From Citrobacter rodentium NBRC 105723 = DSM 16636 (GTDB lineage: Bacteria > Pseudomonadota > Gammaproteobacteria > Enterobacterales > Enterobacteriaceae), in the NCBI RefSeq assembly GCF_021278985.1, contig NZ_CP082833.1, positions 4,588,001 to 4,652,000 of the forward strand: a DNA stretch of 64,000 nt, written 5' to 3'. The translations under genes and the position numbers were made by a program. Within the stretch, counting starts at the first letter, position 1. The number at the start of each line of letters is the position of its first letter. Positions 43,520-52,063 of the stretch are shown one piece after another. The notes under the pieces are model-generated. The model did no database searches. It saw only the letters and a program-made list of their open reading frames with translations, and had not been told where the DNA came from.

Positions 43520-44962
43520 ATGACCGTGCCGCAACGCATTCTGGTTCTTGGCGCCAGTGGTTACATTGGTCAGCACCTGGTGCAGGCGCTCAGCCAGCGG
43601 GGGCATCGGGTGCTGGCGGCGGCACGGCGCACGGAGCGGCTGGAAAAAATGCAGCTGGCGAACGTCAGCTGCCATAAGGTCGATCTCAACTGGCCGCACA
43701 ATCTGCCCGCCCTGCTGGAGCAGGTGGATACGCTGTACTATCTGGTGCACGGCATGGGCGAAGGCGGTGATTTTATCGCCCACGAACGGCAGGTGGCGCT
43801 GAACGTCCGCGACGCCCTGCGTGAAACGCCGGTCGGCCAGCTGATATTTCTCAGTTCGTTGCAGGCGCCGGAACATGAGCAGTCGGATCACCTGCGCGCG
43901 CGGCAGTTGACGGCGGACACCCTGCGCGAGTCCGGGGTGCCGCTCACCGAACTGCGCGCCGGGATTATCGTCGGAGCGGGTTCCGCAGCCTTCGAAGTGA
44001 TGCGTGATATGGTCTATAACCTGCCGGTGCTGACGCCGCCGCGCTGGGTGCGTTCGCGCACCACGCCCATCGCGCTGGAAAATCTGCTGCACTATCTGGT
44101 GGCGCTGCTGGATCACCCTGCCCATGAGCATCGGGTGTTGGAAGCCGCCGGGCCGCAGGTGCTCAGCTATCAGCAACAGTTTGAACACTTCATGGCGGTC
44201 AGCGGCAAGCGCCGTCCGCTGATCCCCATCCCCTTCCCGACCCGCTGGATTTCGGTCTGGTTCTTAAACGTCATTACCTCCGTCCCACCGACCACCGCAA
44301 AGGCGCTGATCCAGGGGCTGAAACACGATCTGCTGGCCGACGACCGGGAGCTGCGCGCACTGATCCCGCAAACGCTGATCGCCTTTGACGATGCGGTACG
44401 CCGCACGCTGAAGGAGGAAGAGAAGCTGGTCAACTCCAGCGACTGGGGTTACGACGCGCAGGCGTTCGCCCGCTGGCGTCCCGAATACGGTTTTTTCGCG
44501 AAACAGGCCGGATTCACCGTCAACACTTCCGCCAGCCGCAAGGCGCTGTGGCAGGTGATTAACCGTCTCGGCGGCAAAGAGGGCTATTTCTTCGGTAATG
44601 TTCTGTGGAAAACCCGCGCGGCGCTGGATCTGCTGGTCGGTCACCGGCTGGCGAAAGGCCGTCCCGCCCATCCTTATCTTCAGCCCGGCGATACGGTAGA
44701 CAGTTGGAAAGTGATCATCGTCGAGCCGGAAAAACAGCTGACGCTGCTGTTTGGCATGAAGGCGCCGGGACTTGGTCGTCTGAGCTTCACGCTGGAAGAC
44801 AAAGGAAGCCACCGGCAGCTTGACGTGCGCGCCTGGTGGCACCCGCACGGGATGCCCGGCCTGTTTTACTGGCTGCTGATGATCCCGGCGCACCTGTTTA
44901 TCTTCCGGGGTATGGCGAAAAAAATCGCCAGCCTTGCAGAACAAATCACAGATAATTCGTAA
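43520..44962 (+). CDS. ybjT: NAD(P)-binding SDR-like protein with C-terminal DUF2867, YbjT
   Basis: 480 residues. Rossmann motif LGASGYIGQHLVQAL at residues 9-23, NAD-binding fold to about 290, then a DUF2867 domain with DTVDSWKVIIVEPEKQL and AWWHPHGMPGLFYWLLM; the last 40 residues are hydrophobic and may bind membranes. Physiological substrate unknown. It starts 4 bases after ltaE. Confidence 0.93.
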   Translation: MTVPQRILVLGASGYIGQHLVQALSQRGHRVLAAARRTERLEKMQLANVSCHKVDLNWPHNLPALLEQVDTLYYLVHGMGEGGDFIAHERQVALNVRDALRETPVGQLIFLSSLQAPEHEQSDHLRARQLTADTLRESGVPLTELRAGIIVGAGSAAFEVMRDMVYNLPVLTPPRWVRSRTTPIALENLLHYLVALLDHPAHEHRVLEAAGPQVLSYQQQFEHFMAVSGKRRPLIPIPFPTRWISVWFLNVITSVPPTTAKALIQGLKHDLLADDRELRALIPQTLIAFDDAVRRTLKEEEKLVNSSDWGYDAQAFARWRPEYGFFAKQAGFTVNTSASRKALWQVINRLGGKEGYFFGNVLWKTRAALDLLVGHRLAKGRPAHPYLQPGDTVDSWKVIIVEPEKQLTLLFGMKAPGLGRLSFTLEDKGSHRQLDVRAWWHPHGMPGLFYWLLMIPAHLFIFRGMAKKIASLAEQITDNS

Positions 44963-45053
44963 AAACTTGCTGTATTGTCTCACGTTTCCCATTGCATACC
45001 GACGTAATTCACGGAAGAATGCGCGAGACGTTTTATAAATACAGTGGATTGAT

Positions 45054-46067
45054 ATGAAGGTACTGGTTACCGGCGCAACCAGCGGCTTAGGTCGAAACGC
45101 GGTTGAGTTTTTGCGCAACAAAGGCATCAGCGTCAGGGCCACCGGTCGCAATGAGGCGATGGGGAAGCTGCTCGAAAAAATGGGCGCTGAATTTGTCCAT
45201 GCGGATCTGACCGAGCTGGTCTCGTCGCAGGCGAAAGTCATGCTGGCTGGCATCGACACGCTGTGGCACTGCTCGAGCTTTACCTCGCCGTGGGGCACCC
45301 AGGAAGCCTTTGATCTGGCCAACGTCCGCGCAACCCGTCGGCTGGGCGAATGGGCGGTGGCCTGGGGCGTGCGTAATTTTATTCATATCTCATCCCCGTC
45401 GCTCTATTTCGATTATCACCACCATCGCGCTATCAAAGAGGAGTTCCGCCCTCACCGCTTCGCCAATGAGTTTGCCCGCAGCAAGGCGGCGGGTGAAGAG
45501 GTGATTAGTCTGCTGGCGCAGGCGAACCCGCAGACGCGCTTTACGGTATTGCGTCCGCAGAGCCTGTTTGGCCCGCACGACAAGGTGTTTATTCCCCGAC
45601 TGGCACATATGATGCACCACTACGGCAGCGTCCTGTTGCCGCACGGCGGCAGCGCGCTGGTCGATATGACCTACTACGAAAACGCCATCCATGCGATGTG
45701 GCTGGCCAGCCAGGAAAGCTGCGACAATCTGCCGTCCGGGCGGGCCTACAACATCACCAACGGCGAACCGAAAACCCTGCGCAGCATCGTGCAGAAACTC
45801 ATTGATGAACTGAACATCCATTGCCGGATCCGCTCCGTTCCCTACCCGATGCTGGATATGATCGCCCGCAGTATGGAGCGTTTTGGCAACAAATCCGCCA
45901 AAGAGCCCGCGCTGACCCATTACGGCGTGTCGAAACTGAATTTCGATTTTACGCTGGATATCACGCGGGCCGAAAATGAGCTGGGTTATAAGCCGGTCGT
46001 GACGCTGGATGAAGGGATTATCAAAACCGCCGCCTGGCTGCGCGATCACGGAACGCTGCTTCGCTAG
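45054..46067 (+). CDS. ybjS: Extended SDR / epimerase-like protein YbjS
   Basis: 337 residues, the E. coli length. GATSGLGRNAVEFL dinucleotide-binding motif at 7-20, middle region with HISSPSLYFDYHHHR and TVLRPQSLFGPHDKVF, typical of the NAD-dependent 3-beta-HSD / epimerase family. The substrate is unknown. A separate promoter is possible in the 91-base gap after ybjT. Confidence 0.93.
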   Translation: MKVLVTGATSGLGRNAVEFLRNKGISVRATGRNEAMGKLLEKMGAEFVHADLTELVSSQAKVMLAGIDTLWHCSSFTSPWGTQEAFDLANVRATRRLGEWAVAWGVRNFIHISSPSLYFDYHHHRAIKEEFRPHRFANEFARSKAAGEEVISLLAQANPQTRFTVLRPQSLFGPHDKVFIPRLAHMMHHYGSVLLPHGGSALVDMTYYENAIHAMWLASQESCDNLPSGRAYNITNGEPKTLRSIVQKLIDELNIHCRIRSVPYPMLDMIARSMERFGNKSAKEPALTHYGVSKLNFDFTLDITRAENELGYKPVVTLDEGIIKTAAWLRDHGTLLR

Positions 46068-46106
46068 CATGACCGTTGGCCGGAGGGCGGCTGCGCCTTC
46101 CCCGCA

Positions 46107-46940
46107 CTACCTCTCCTGGCCGTACTTTTCCAGCAACGCCTCGGCGATCGCCTGCGTCTGCGCATCCGCAACGCCGTTCCATAGCGCGGGGCGGAAATGC
46201 ATCTGGAAAGCCATGATCACCCGCTGCTGCTCGCGTTCGCTCATGTCAGCTTTGACCTCATAGCCATAGCGCGACAGCAGATCCAGCACCGACTCGCGCG
46301 CAACCGGCGTATGCGGCGCGCGTCCGGCGAGATAAAAGTTTACCCGCTGTGCGTCCGGCCAGGCGCCAATCCCCTGCTGCGCAAGCTGCTTCCAGGGAAA
46401 CAGCGGCCCCGGATCGTCCTTACGCTGCGGGGCGATATCGGCATGCGCCACCACGTTCTGCGGTTTAATCTGATAACGGGCAACAATCTCTTTCGCCAGC
46501 GGGATCAGCGCCTGGATCTGCGCCGGTTCGAACGGCGCAAAATATTTCTCGCCCGCCGATTTCCGCCAGCCGCGATTCTCCAGCTCAATGCCAATCGAGG
46601 TATCGTTGATTCGCGTCGCGCCGCGCCAGTCGCTGGCCCCGGCATGCCAGGCCAGCTCCTCTTCCGGCACCAACTGCCAGATGCGCGGTTTGCCGCGGTG
46701 CAATGGCGGCACCGCCGGGATCAGGTAGTGCGAACTGACGTTTTTTCCCGTCAGGGTCGCCAGCGAGGTGTCGAAATCATCCGCCGTATAGTGGATAACT
46801 AACACCTTGATTCGCGGCCAGGCCGCCTGCGCCTGATGACGGGTGTCGAGCTGGTATTCCGGTTTGTCAATAATCCCCTGTTCGCCCGCGCAGCCCGTCA
46901 GCAGCAGCGCAGCGGCCACCAGCCATAGCAACGCTCTCAT
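46107..46940 (-). CDS. amiD: N-acetylmuramoyl-L-alanine amidase AmiD (lipoprotein)
   Basis: 277 residues. Lipoprotein signal with lipobox LLTGC (Cys 17), so outer-membrane anchored. Amidase_2 zinc fold with KVLVIHYTADDF, SIGIELENRGW and HADIAPQRKDDPG supplying zinc ligands and catalytic residues, and a C-terminal peptidoglycan-binding domain with a GYEVKADMS helix. It cuts muramyl and anhydromuramyl peptides. Its start overlaps the ybjQ stop by four bases. Confidence 0.96.
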   Translation of the reverse strand: MRALLWLVAAALLLTGCAGEQGIIDKPEYQLDTRHQAQAAWPRIKVLVIHYTADDFDTSLATLTGKNVSSHYLIPAVPPLHRGKPRIWQLVPEEELAWHAGASDWRGATRINDTSIGIELENRGWRKSAGEKYFAPFEPAQIQALIPLAKEIVARYQIKPQNVVAHADIAPQRKDDPGPLFPWKQLAQQGIGAWPDAQRVNFYLAGRAPHTPVARESVLDLLSRYGYEVKADMSEREQQRVIMAFQMHFRPALWNGVADAQTQAIAEALLEKYGQER

Positions 46941-47260
46941 CGCCGTGTTTTCACCGCCGTGCCGCTCACGCTGACCATCAGCATGCTGCCGTCTTTACCA
47001 ACGGTTTCGTAGTCGATATCAATGCCGACCACCGCATCCGCGCCCAGCGCTTTCGCCTGATCGCCCAGTTCTTCAAAGGCGATCTCCCGCGCTTTGCGCA
47101 GCTCTTTTTCATAAGAGCCGGAACGACCACCGACAATGTCGCGGATACCGGCAAAGAAGTCGCGGAAGATGTTAGCGCCCAGGATAGCTTCGCCGGTGAC
47201 CACACCGCAGTATTCCACGATGCTTTGTCCTTCAAGAGTAGGGGTGGTTGAATATTGCAC
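46937..47260 (-). CDS. ybjQ: YbjQ/UPF0145 family protein
   Basis: 107 residues from GTG 47260, the E. coli length. The GTG is placed 6 bases after a clear AGGAGA site; a longer ATG start 22 codons upstream has no ribosome site. Core: TTPTLEGQSIVEYCGVVTGE, then ANIFRDFFAGIRDIVGGRSG, with homopentameric UPF0145 fold. Possibly metal-binding; function unknown. In one unit with amiD. Confidence 0.93.
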   Translation of the reverse strand: MQYSTTPTLEGQSIVEYCGVVTGEAILGANIFRDFFAGIRDIVGGRSGSYEKELRKAREIAFEELGDQAKALGADAVVGIDIDYETVGKDGSMLMVSVSGTAVKTRR

Positions 47261-47463
47261 GTTGACTCTCCTTTGTTGAGCGATACGCAAAATCACAGGG
47301 GATCGCGGGCCTGTATCCCGAATCATTGCCTTGCAGGCAAGCCGAAGTATGACAGGGATAAGCGCACGATCGTTAAAGCATTATCGGACCGATACACTAT
47401 CATTGAAAGGTTATAACCGAATAATGTAGAAGACTATTGCCACAAGCTTATAAGGAAATCACT

Positions 47464-47979
47464 ATGCGCTATTCGAAACTCTCCCTGCTTGCCCCCTGCG
47501 CGCTGCTGCTCAGCGCCTGCACCACCGTCACGCCAGCCTATAAAGACAATGGCCCGCGCGCTGGCGCCTGCGTAGAGGGCGGCCCGGACAGCGTGGCACA
47601 ACAATTTTATGACTACCGCATCCAGAATCGCAGCAATGATCTTACGGCCCTGCGCCCTTATCTGAGCGACAAACTGGCAAAACTGCTGGCTGACGCCAGC
47701 CGCGACGGTCAGCAGCGCCAGCTGTTGAGCAGCGATCCTTTCTCCAGCCGCGCCACTCTGCCGGACAGCGCCAGCGTCGCCAGCGCTTCAACCATTCCCA
47801 ACAGAGACGCGCGTAATATTCCGCTGCGCGTGGAGCTGAAACAGGGTGAGCAACGCTGGCAGGATGAAGTGTTAATGATCCACGAAGGCCAGTGCTGGGT
47901 GATTGACGACGTGCGCTACCTCGGCGGCAGCGTACACGCCCCGGCAGGCACCCTGCGCCAGTCGGTGGAAAACCGTTAA
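47464..47979 (+). CDS. ybjP: Lipoprotein YbjP (DUF3828)
   Basis: 171 residues as in E. coli. N-terminal signal MRYSKLSLLAPCALLLSACT gives a lipobox LLSAC. The mature part has a DUF3828-like globular domain with QQFYDYRIQNRSNDLTALRP and HEGQCWVIDDVRYLG. Function unknown. Divergent from ybjQ, followed by REP repeats before the art operon. Confidence 0.93.
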   Translation: MRYSKLSLLAPCALLLSACTTVTPAYKDNGPRAGACVEGGPDSVAQQFYDYRIQNRSNDLTALRPYLSDKLAKLLADASRDGQQRQLLSSDPFSSRATLPDSASVASASTIPNRDARNIPLRVELKQGEQRWQDEVLMIHEGQCWVIDDVRYLGGSVHAPAGTLRQSVENR

Positions 47980-47989
47980 TTTACTCCCA

Positions 47990-48051
47990 GGCCGGATAAG
48001 CGAAGCGCCGCCCGACATGCCGGATGGCGGCGCAAGCGCCTTATCGGGCCT
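47990..48051. repeat. REP/BIME element
   Basis: GGCCGGATAAGCGAAGCGCC followed by a second REP-like arm GCCGGATGGCGGCG and AGCGCCTTATCGGGCC, forming a paired palindromic unit between ybjP and artP. Confidence 0.8.
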
Positions 48052-48183
48052 GCTTCTTTCCCGTAAATTGTCCGGCGTTCTCTCCAGGATGCCGACAATC
48101 ATGCTTACCCCCAATTACCCTCGTTATTTTGTGCTATGTTTAACGGTAAATGCGCGCTATATTTAACTTTTAAAGCATAAATA

Positions 48184-48199
48184 TTGCATAACTATTCTG
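48184..48199 (+). promoter_or_regulatory. Candidate ArgR box upstream of artP
   Basis: TTGCATAACTATTCTG matches the ARG box TGAAT-N4-ATTCA at most positions; 57 bases before artP. E. coli artPIQM is repressed by ArgR. Confidence 0.55.
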
Positions 48200-48255
48200 C
48201 CAAAGGTACTATCTGCGGCTTCAATAGCTATCAGACGGCCAGTATACGAGTATCA

Positions 48256-48984
48256 ATGAGTATTCAATTAAACGGCATTAACTGCTTCTACGGCGCGCAT
48301 CAGGCGCTGTTCGATATCACGCTGGATTGCCCGCAGGGCGAAACGCTGGTGTTGCTTGGCCCAAGTGGGGCGGGAAAAAGCTCGCTGCTGCGCGTACTTA
48401 ATCTGCTCGAGATGCCGCGTTCCGGTACGCTGGATATTGCGGGCAACCATTTTGACTTCCGTAAAACGCCGTCCGACAAAGCCATTCGCGACCTGCGTCA
48501 GAACGTCGGCATGGTCTTTCAGCAATACAACCTGTGGCCGCACCTGACCGTGCAGCAAAACCTGATCGAAGCGCCCTGCCGCGTACTGGGCCTGTCGAGA
48601 GATCAGGCGCTGGCCCGTGCGGAAAAGCTGCTGGAGCGTCTGCGTCTGAAGCCCTACAGCGATCGCTACCCTCTTCATCTTTCCGGCGGCCAGCAGCAGC
48701 GTGTCGCCATCGCCCGCGCGCTGATGATGGAACCGCAGGTGCTGCTGTTTGACGAACCGACCGCCGCGCTGGATCCGGAAATCACCGCGCAAATCGTCAG
48801 CATTATCCGTGAACTGGCGGAAACCAATATTACTCAGGTGATCGTCACCCACGAAGTCGAAGTGGCGCGTAAAACCGCCAGCCGCGTCGTGTATATGGAA
48901 AACGGTCATATCGTCGAGCTTGGCGATGCAGGTTGCTTTGCCAACCCGCAAACCGAAGCGTTTAAAAACTATCTCTCTCACTAA
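48256..48984 (+). CDS. artP: Arginine ABC transporter ATP-binding protein ArtP
   Basis: 242 residues, the E. coli length. Walker A LGPSGAGKSS, signature LSGGQQQRVAIARAL, Walker B VLLFDEPTAALD, and the polar-amino-acid type Q-loop VFQQYNLWPHL. It energises arginine import with ArtQ/ArtM. ATG 48256 gives the standard start MSIQLNGINCFYG; an upstream extension is rejected. First gene of artPIQM. Confidence 0.97.
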   Translation: MSIQLNGINCFYGAHQALFDITLDCPQGETLVLLGPSGAGKSSLLRVLNLLEMPRSGTLDIAGNHFDFRKTPSDKAIRDLRQNVGMVFQQYNLWPHLTVQQNLIEAPCRVLGLSRDQALARAEKLLERLRLKPYSDRYPLHLSGGQQQRVAIARALMMEPQVLLFDEPTAALDPEITAQIVSIIRELAETNITQVIVTHEVEVARKTASRVVYMENGHIVELGDAGCFANPQTEAFKNYLSH

Positions 48985-49001
48985 GATTCGGGACAACGAC
49001 A

Positions 49002-49733
49002 ATGAAAAAAGTTCTGATTGCCGCGCTTATCGCTGGCTTTAGCCTTTCTGCTACAGCAGCACAGACCATTCGTTTTGCGACCGAAGCGTCCTATCCTCCG
49101 TTTGAATCAATGGACGCGAACAACAAAATTGTTGGCTTTGACGTCGACCTGGCTAACGCGCTGTGTAAAGAGATCGACGCCACCTGCACCTTCACCAACC
49201 AGGCGTTTGACAGCCTGATCCCCAGCCTGAAATTTCGTCGTTTCGACGCGGTAATGGCCGGGATGGACATCACCCCTGAGCGTGAAAAACAGGTGCTGTT
49301 CACCACTCCGTACTATGACAACTCGGCGCTGTTTATCGGCCAGCAGGGCAAATTCACCAGCGTTGAGCAACTGAAAGGCAAGAAAGTGGGCGTGCAGAAC
49401 GGCACCACCCACCAGAAATTCATCATGGATAAACATCCGGAAATCACCACCGTTCCGTACGACAGCTATCAGAACGCGAAGCTGGATCTGCAGAATGGCC
49501 GTATTGACGGCGTATTCGGCGATACCGCGGTGGTGACGGAGTGGCTGAAAGATAATCCGAAGCTGGCGCCGGTGGGCGATAAAGTAACGGATAAAGACTA
49601 CTTCGGCACCGGTCTGGGCATCGCCGTCCGTCAGGGCAACACCGAGCTACAACAGAAATTCAATGCGGCGCTGGAAAAAGTGAAGAAGGATGGCACTTAC
49701 GAAACCATCTATAACAAATGGTTCCAGAAGTAA
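49002..49733 (+). CDS. artI: Periplasmic binding protein ArtI
   Basis: 243 residues. Signal peptide MKKVLIAALIAGFSLSATAA, then a type 2 periplasmic binding fold with IRFATEASYPPFESMDANNK and the FDSLIPSLK and QNGRIDGVFGDTAVV segments. Component of the ArtPIQM arginine/basic amino-acid uptake system. About 60 percent alike to ArtJ by eye; in E. coli ArtJ rather than ArtI binds arginine with high affinity, so the ligand of ArtI is less sure. Confidence 0.96.
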   Translation: MKKVLIAALIAGFSLSATAAQTIRFATEASYPPFESMDANNKIVGFDVDLANALCKEIDATCTFTNQAFDSLIPSLKFRRFDAVMAGMDITPEREKQVLFTTPYYDNSALFIGQQGKFTSVEQLKGKKVGVQNGTTHQKFIMDKHPEITTVPYDSYQNAKLDLQNGRIDGVFGDTAVVTEWLKDNPKLAPVGDKVTDKDYFGTGLGIAVRQGNTELQQKFNAALEKVKKDGTYETIYNKWFQK

Positions 49734-49739
49734 GCCTTG

Positions 49740-50456
49740 ATGAACGAATTCTTTCCTCTGGCAAGCGCCGCCGGGATGACCGTCGGCCTTGCCGTTTGCG
49801 CGCTGATCCTCGGCCTGGCGCTGGCGATGCTTTTTGCCGTCTGGGAGTCGGTAAAATGGCGTCCGGTGGCATGGGCCGGTTCAGCGCTGGTGACGATTTT
49901 ACGCGGCCTGCCGGAGATTCTGGTGGTGCTGTTTATCTATTTCGGCTCCTCGCAGCTTCTGCTGCTGCTCTCTGATGGCTTTACCATTAATCTGGGCGTG
50001 GTACAGATCCCGGTACAGATGACGATCGAAAACTTCGACGTCAGCCCGTTTCTGTGCGGCGTGATTGCCCTCTCCCTGCTCTATGCGGCGTATGCGTCGC
50101 AAACCCTGCGTGGCGCGCTGAAAGCGGTGCCGGTGGGCCAGTGGGAATCGGGCCAGGCGCTGGGGCTGTCGAAAACGGCAATCTTCTTTCGCCTGGTGAT
50201 GCCGCAGATGTGGCGCCACGCGCTGCCCGGTTTAGGCAACCAGTGGCTGGTGCTGCTGAAAGACACCGCGCTGGTGAGTCTGATCAGCGTTAACGATCTG
50301 ATGCTGCAAACCAAAAGCATTGCCACGCGTACCCAGGAGCCGTTTAACTGGTACATCATCGCTGCGGCGATCTATCTGGTGATAACCCTGATCAGCCAGT
50401 ACATCCTCAGACGCATTGACCTGCGCGCGACACGTTTTGAGCGGAGACCAGGCTGA
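49740..50456 (+). CDS. artQ: Arginine ABC transporter permease ArtQ
   Basis: 238 residues from ATG 49740; a TTG three bases earlier is not needed. Five or so membrane helices and the EAA loop around GQALGLSKTAIFFRLVMPQM. Inner-membrane subunit of the polar amino-acid family, pairing with ArtM. Its stop overlaps the artM ATG. Confidence 0.96.
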   Translation: MNEFFPLASAAGMTVGLAVCALILGLALAMLFAVWESVKWRPVAWAGSALVTILRGLPEILVVLFIYFGSSQLLLLLSDGFTINLGVVQIPVQMTIENFDVSPFLCGVIALSLLYAAYASQTLRGALKAVPVGQWESGQALGLSKTAIFFRLVMPQMWRHALPGLGNQWLVLLKDTALVSLISVNDLMLQTKSIATRTQEPFNWYIIAAAIYLVITLISQYILRRIDLRATRFERRPG

Positions 50457-51124
50457 TGCTTGAGTATTTACCTGAACTGTTGAAAGGGCTGCATACCAGC
50501 CTGACGCTGACGGTGGCCTCAATTGTCGTTGCCCTCATTCTGTCGCTGATTTTCACTATCATTCTGACGCTGAAAACGCCGGGCGTGGTCTGGCTGGTGC
50601 GCGGATACATTACGCTGTTTACCGGGACGCCGCTGCTGGTGCAGATCTTCCTGATCTACTACGGGCCGGGGCAGTTCCCGACGTTGCAGGAGTATCCGGT
50701 GCTGTGGCACCTGCTCTCTGAGCCGTGGCTGTGCGCATTGATTGCGCTGTCGCTGAACAGCGCCGCCTACACCACTCAGCTGTTCTACGGCGCGATTCGC
50801 GCTATTCCGGAAGGCCAGTGGCAGTCCTGCGGCGCGCTGGGGATGAGCAAAAAAGACACGCTGGCGATTCTGCTGCCGTATGCGTTTAAGCGCGCCCTCT
50901 CCTCTTACTCCAACGAAGTGGTGCTGGTGTTCAAGAGCACCTCGCTGGCCTACACCATCACGTTGATGGAGGTGATGGGTTACGGTCAGCTGCTGTATGG
51001 CCGCACGTACGACGTGATGGTGTTCGGCGCGGCAGGGGTGATTTACCTGATCGTCAACGGGCTGCTGACGCTGATGATGCGTTTGATAGAGCGTAAAGCG
51101 CTGGCCTTCGAGCGGCGGAATTAA
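50456..51124 (+). CDS. artM: Arginine ABC transporter permease ArtM
   Basis: 222 residues as in E. coli. EAA motif region SCGALGMSKKDTLAILLPYA, N-terminal HTSLTLTVASIVVALILSLI helix. Heterodimer with ArtQ. End of the artPIQM unit, followed by a strong terminator. Confidence 0.97.
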   Translation: MLEYLPELLKGLHTSLTLTVASIVVALILSLIFTIILTLKTPGVVWLVRGYITLFTGTPLLVQIFLIYYGPGQFPTLQEYPVLWHLLSEPWLCALIALSLNSAAYTTQLFYGAIRAIPEGQWQSCGALGMSKKDTLAILLPYAFKRALSSYSNEVVLVFKSTSLAYTITLMEVMGYGQLLYGRTYDVMVFGAAGVIYLIVNGLLTLMMRLIERKALAFERRN

Positions 51125-51156
51125 CCGGCCTGCGAATGCATAACATCCAATAGCGG

Positions 51157-51190
51157 AAACGGACAAGCCACTCACTTGTCCGTTTTTTTT
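51157..51190 (+). terminator. artM terminator
   Basis: AAACGGACAAG / CTTGTCCGTTT stem, 7-base loop and eight T; strong intrinsic terminator separating artPIQM from artJ. Confidence 0.93.
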
Positions 51191-51220
51191 AGGTCGATAA
51201 CTAATATTTAATCATTTTTA

Positions 51221-51236
51221 TTGCATATAAATTCAT
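51221..51236 (+). promoter_or_regulatory. Candidate ArgR box upstream of artJ
   Basis: TTGCATATAAATTCAT fits the ARG box consensus with one or two mismatches, 61 bases before artJ. A second, weaker AT-rich half-palindrome precedes it at about 51202-51217. E. coli artJ is the most ArgR-responsive art promoter. Confidence 0.6.
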
Positions 51237-51296
51237 TTACTGGCATTGTTAACCCATGCCGCAGAAACGGCGCCTAATCATAACGGGAGTCAAATC

Positions 51297-52028
51297 ATGA
51301 AAAAGTTAGTTCTGGCCGCATTACTTGCCTCTTTTGCTGTCGGCGCCTCTGCCGCAGAAAAAATCAGCTTCGGCGTTTCCGCCACCTATCCGCCGTTTGA
51401 ATCACTGGACGCCAGTAACCAGATCGTCGGCTTCGACCTCGATCTGGCAAAAGCCCTGTGCAAACAGATGCAGGCAGAATGTACATTTACTAACCATGCT
51501 TTCGACAGCCTGATCCCGGCGCTGAAATTCAAAAAATATGACGCGGTCATTTCCGGTATGGATATCACCCCGGAGCGGAGCAAGCAGGTCGCCTTTACCA
51601 ACCCGTATTACGCTAACTCCGCGCTGGTGATTGCCAAAAAAGACGCCTATAAAACCTTTGCCGACCTGAAAGGTAAACGCATCGGGATGGAAAACGGCAC
51701 CACGCACCAGAAATATTTGCATGATAAGCATCCGGAAGTACAAACCGTGGCTTATGACAGCTATCAGAATGCGATTATCGACCTGAAAAATGGCCGTATT
51801 GATGGCGTGTTCGGCGATACCGCCGTGGTCAACGAATGGTTAAAAACCAACCCCCAGCTGGGCGCGGCGACAGAGAAAGTGACCGATCCGCAATATTTCG
51901 GCACCGGCCTGGGCATTGCGGTGCGCCCGGATAACAAGGCGCTGTTAGAGAAGCTGAACAGCGCGCTGGCGGCCATTAAAGCTGACGGCACCTGGCAGAA
52001 AATCAACGACCAGTGGTTCCCGCAGTAA
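51297..52028 (+). CDS. artJ: Arginine-binding periplasmic protein ArtJ
   Basis: 243 residues from ATG 51297, which starts the signal peptide MKKLVLAALLASFAVGASAA. Type 2 periplasmic binding fold with ISFGVSATYPPFESLDASNQ and NGRIDGVFGDTAVV. High-affinity arginine receptor for ArtPQM. Transcribed from its own promoter, between the artM terminator and the convergent sulfatase operon. Confidence 0.96.
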   Translation: MKKLVLAALLASFAVGASAAEKISFGVSATYPPFESLDASNQIVGFDLDLAKALCKQMQAECTFTNHAFDSLIPALKFKKYDAVISGMDITPERSKQVAFTNPYYANSALVIAKKDAYKTFADLKGKRIGMENGTTHQKYLHDKHPEVQTVAYDSYQNAIIDLKNGRIDGVFGDTAVVNEWLKTNPQLGAATEKVTDPQYFGTGLGIAVRPDNKALLEKLNSALAAIKADGTWQKINDQWFPQ

Positions 52029-52035
52029 GCAATAT

Positions 52036-52063
52036 ATCGCCTGCATCCGCAGGCGATTCTTTT
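52036..52063. terminator. Terminator between artJ and the sulfatase gene
   Basis: ATCGCCTGC / GCAGGCGAT stem with ATCC loop and TCTTTT tail. It lies between the artJ stop and the convergent sulfatase stop and may serve both. Confidence 0.8.

Noticed and set aside
46078..46102. REP-like palindrome after ybjS
   Set aside because: GGCCGGAGGGCGGC resembles a REP arm, but the second half is degenerate; too weak to annotate.
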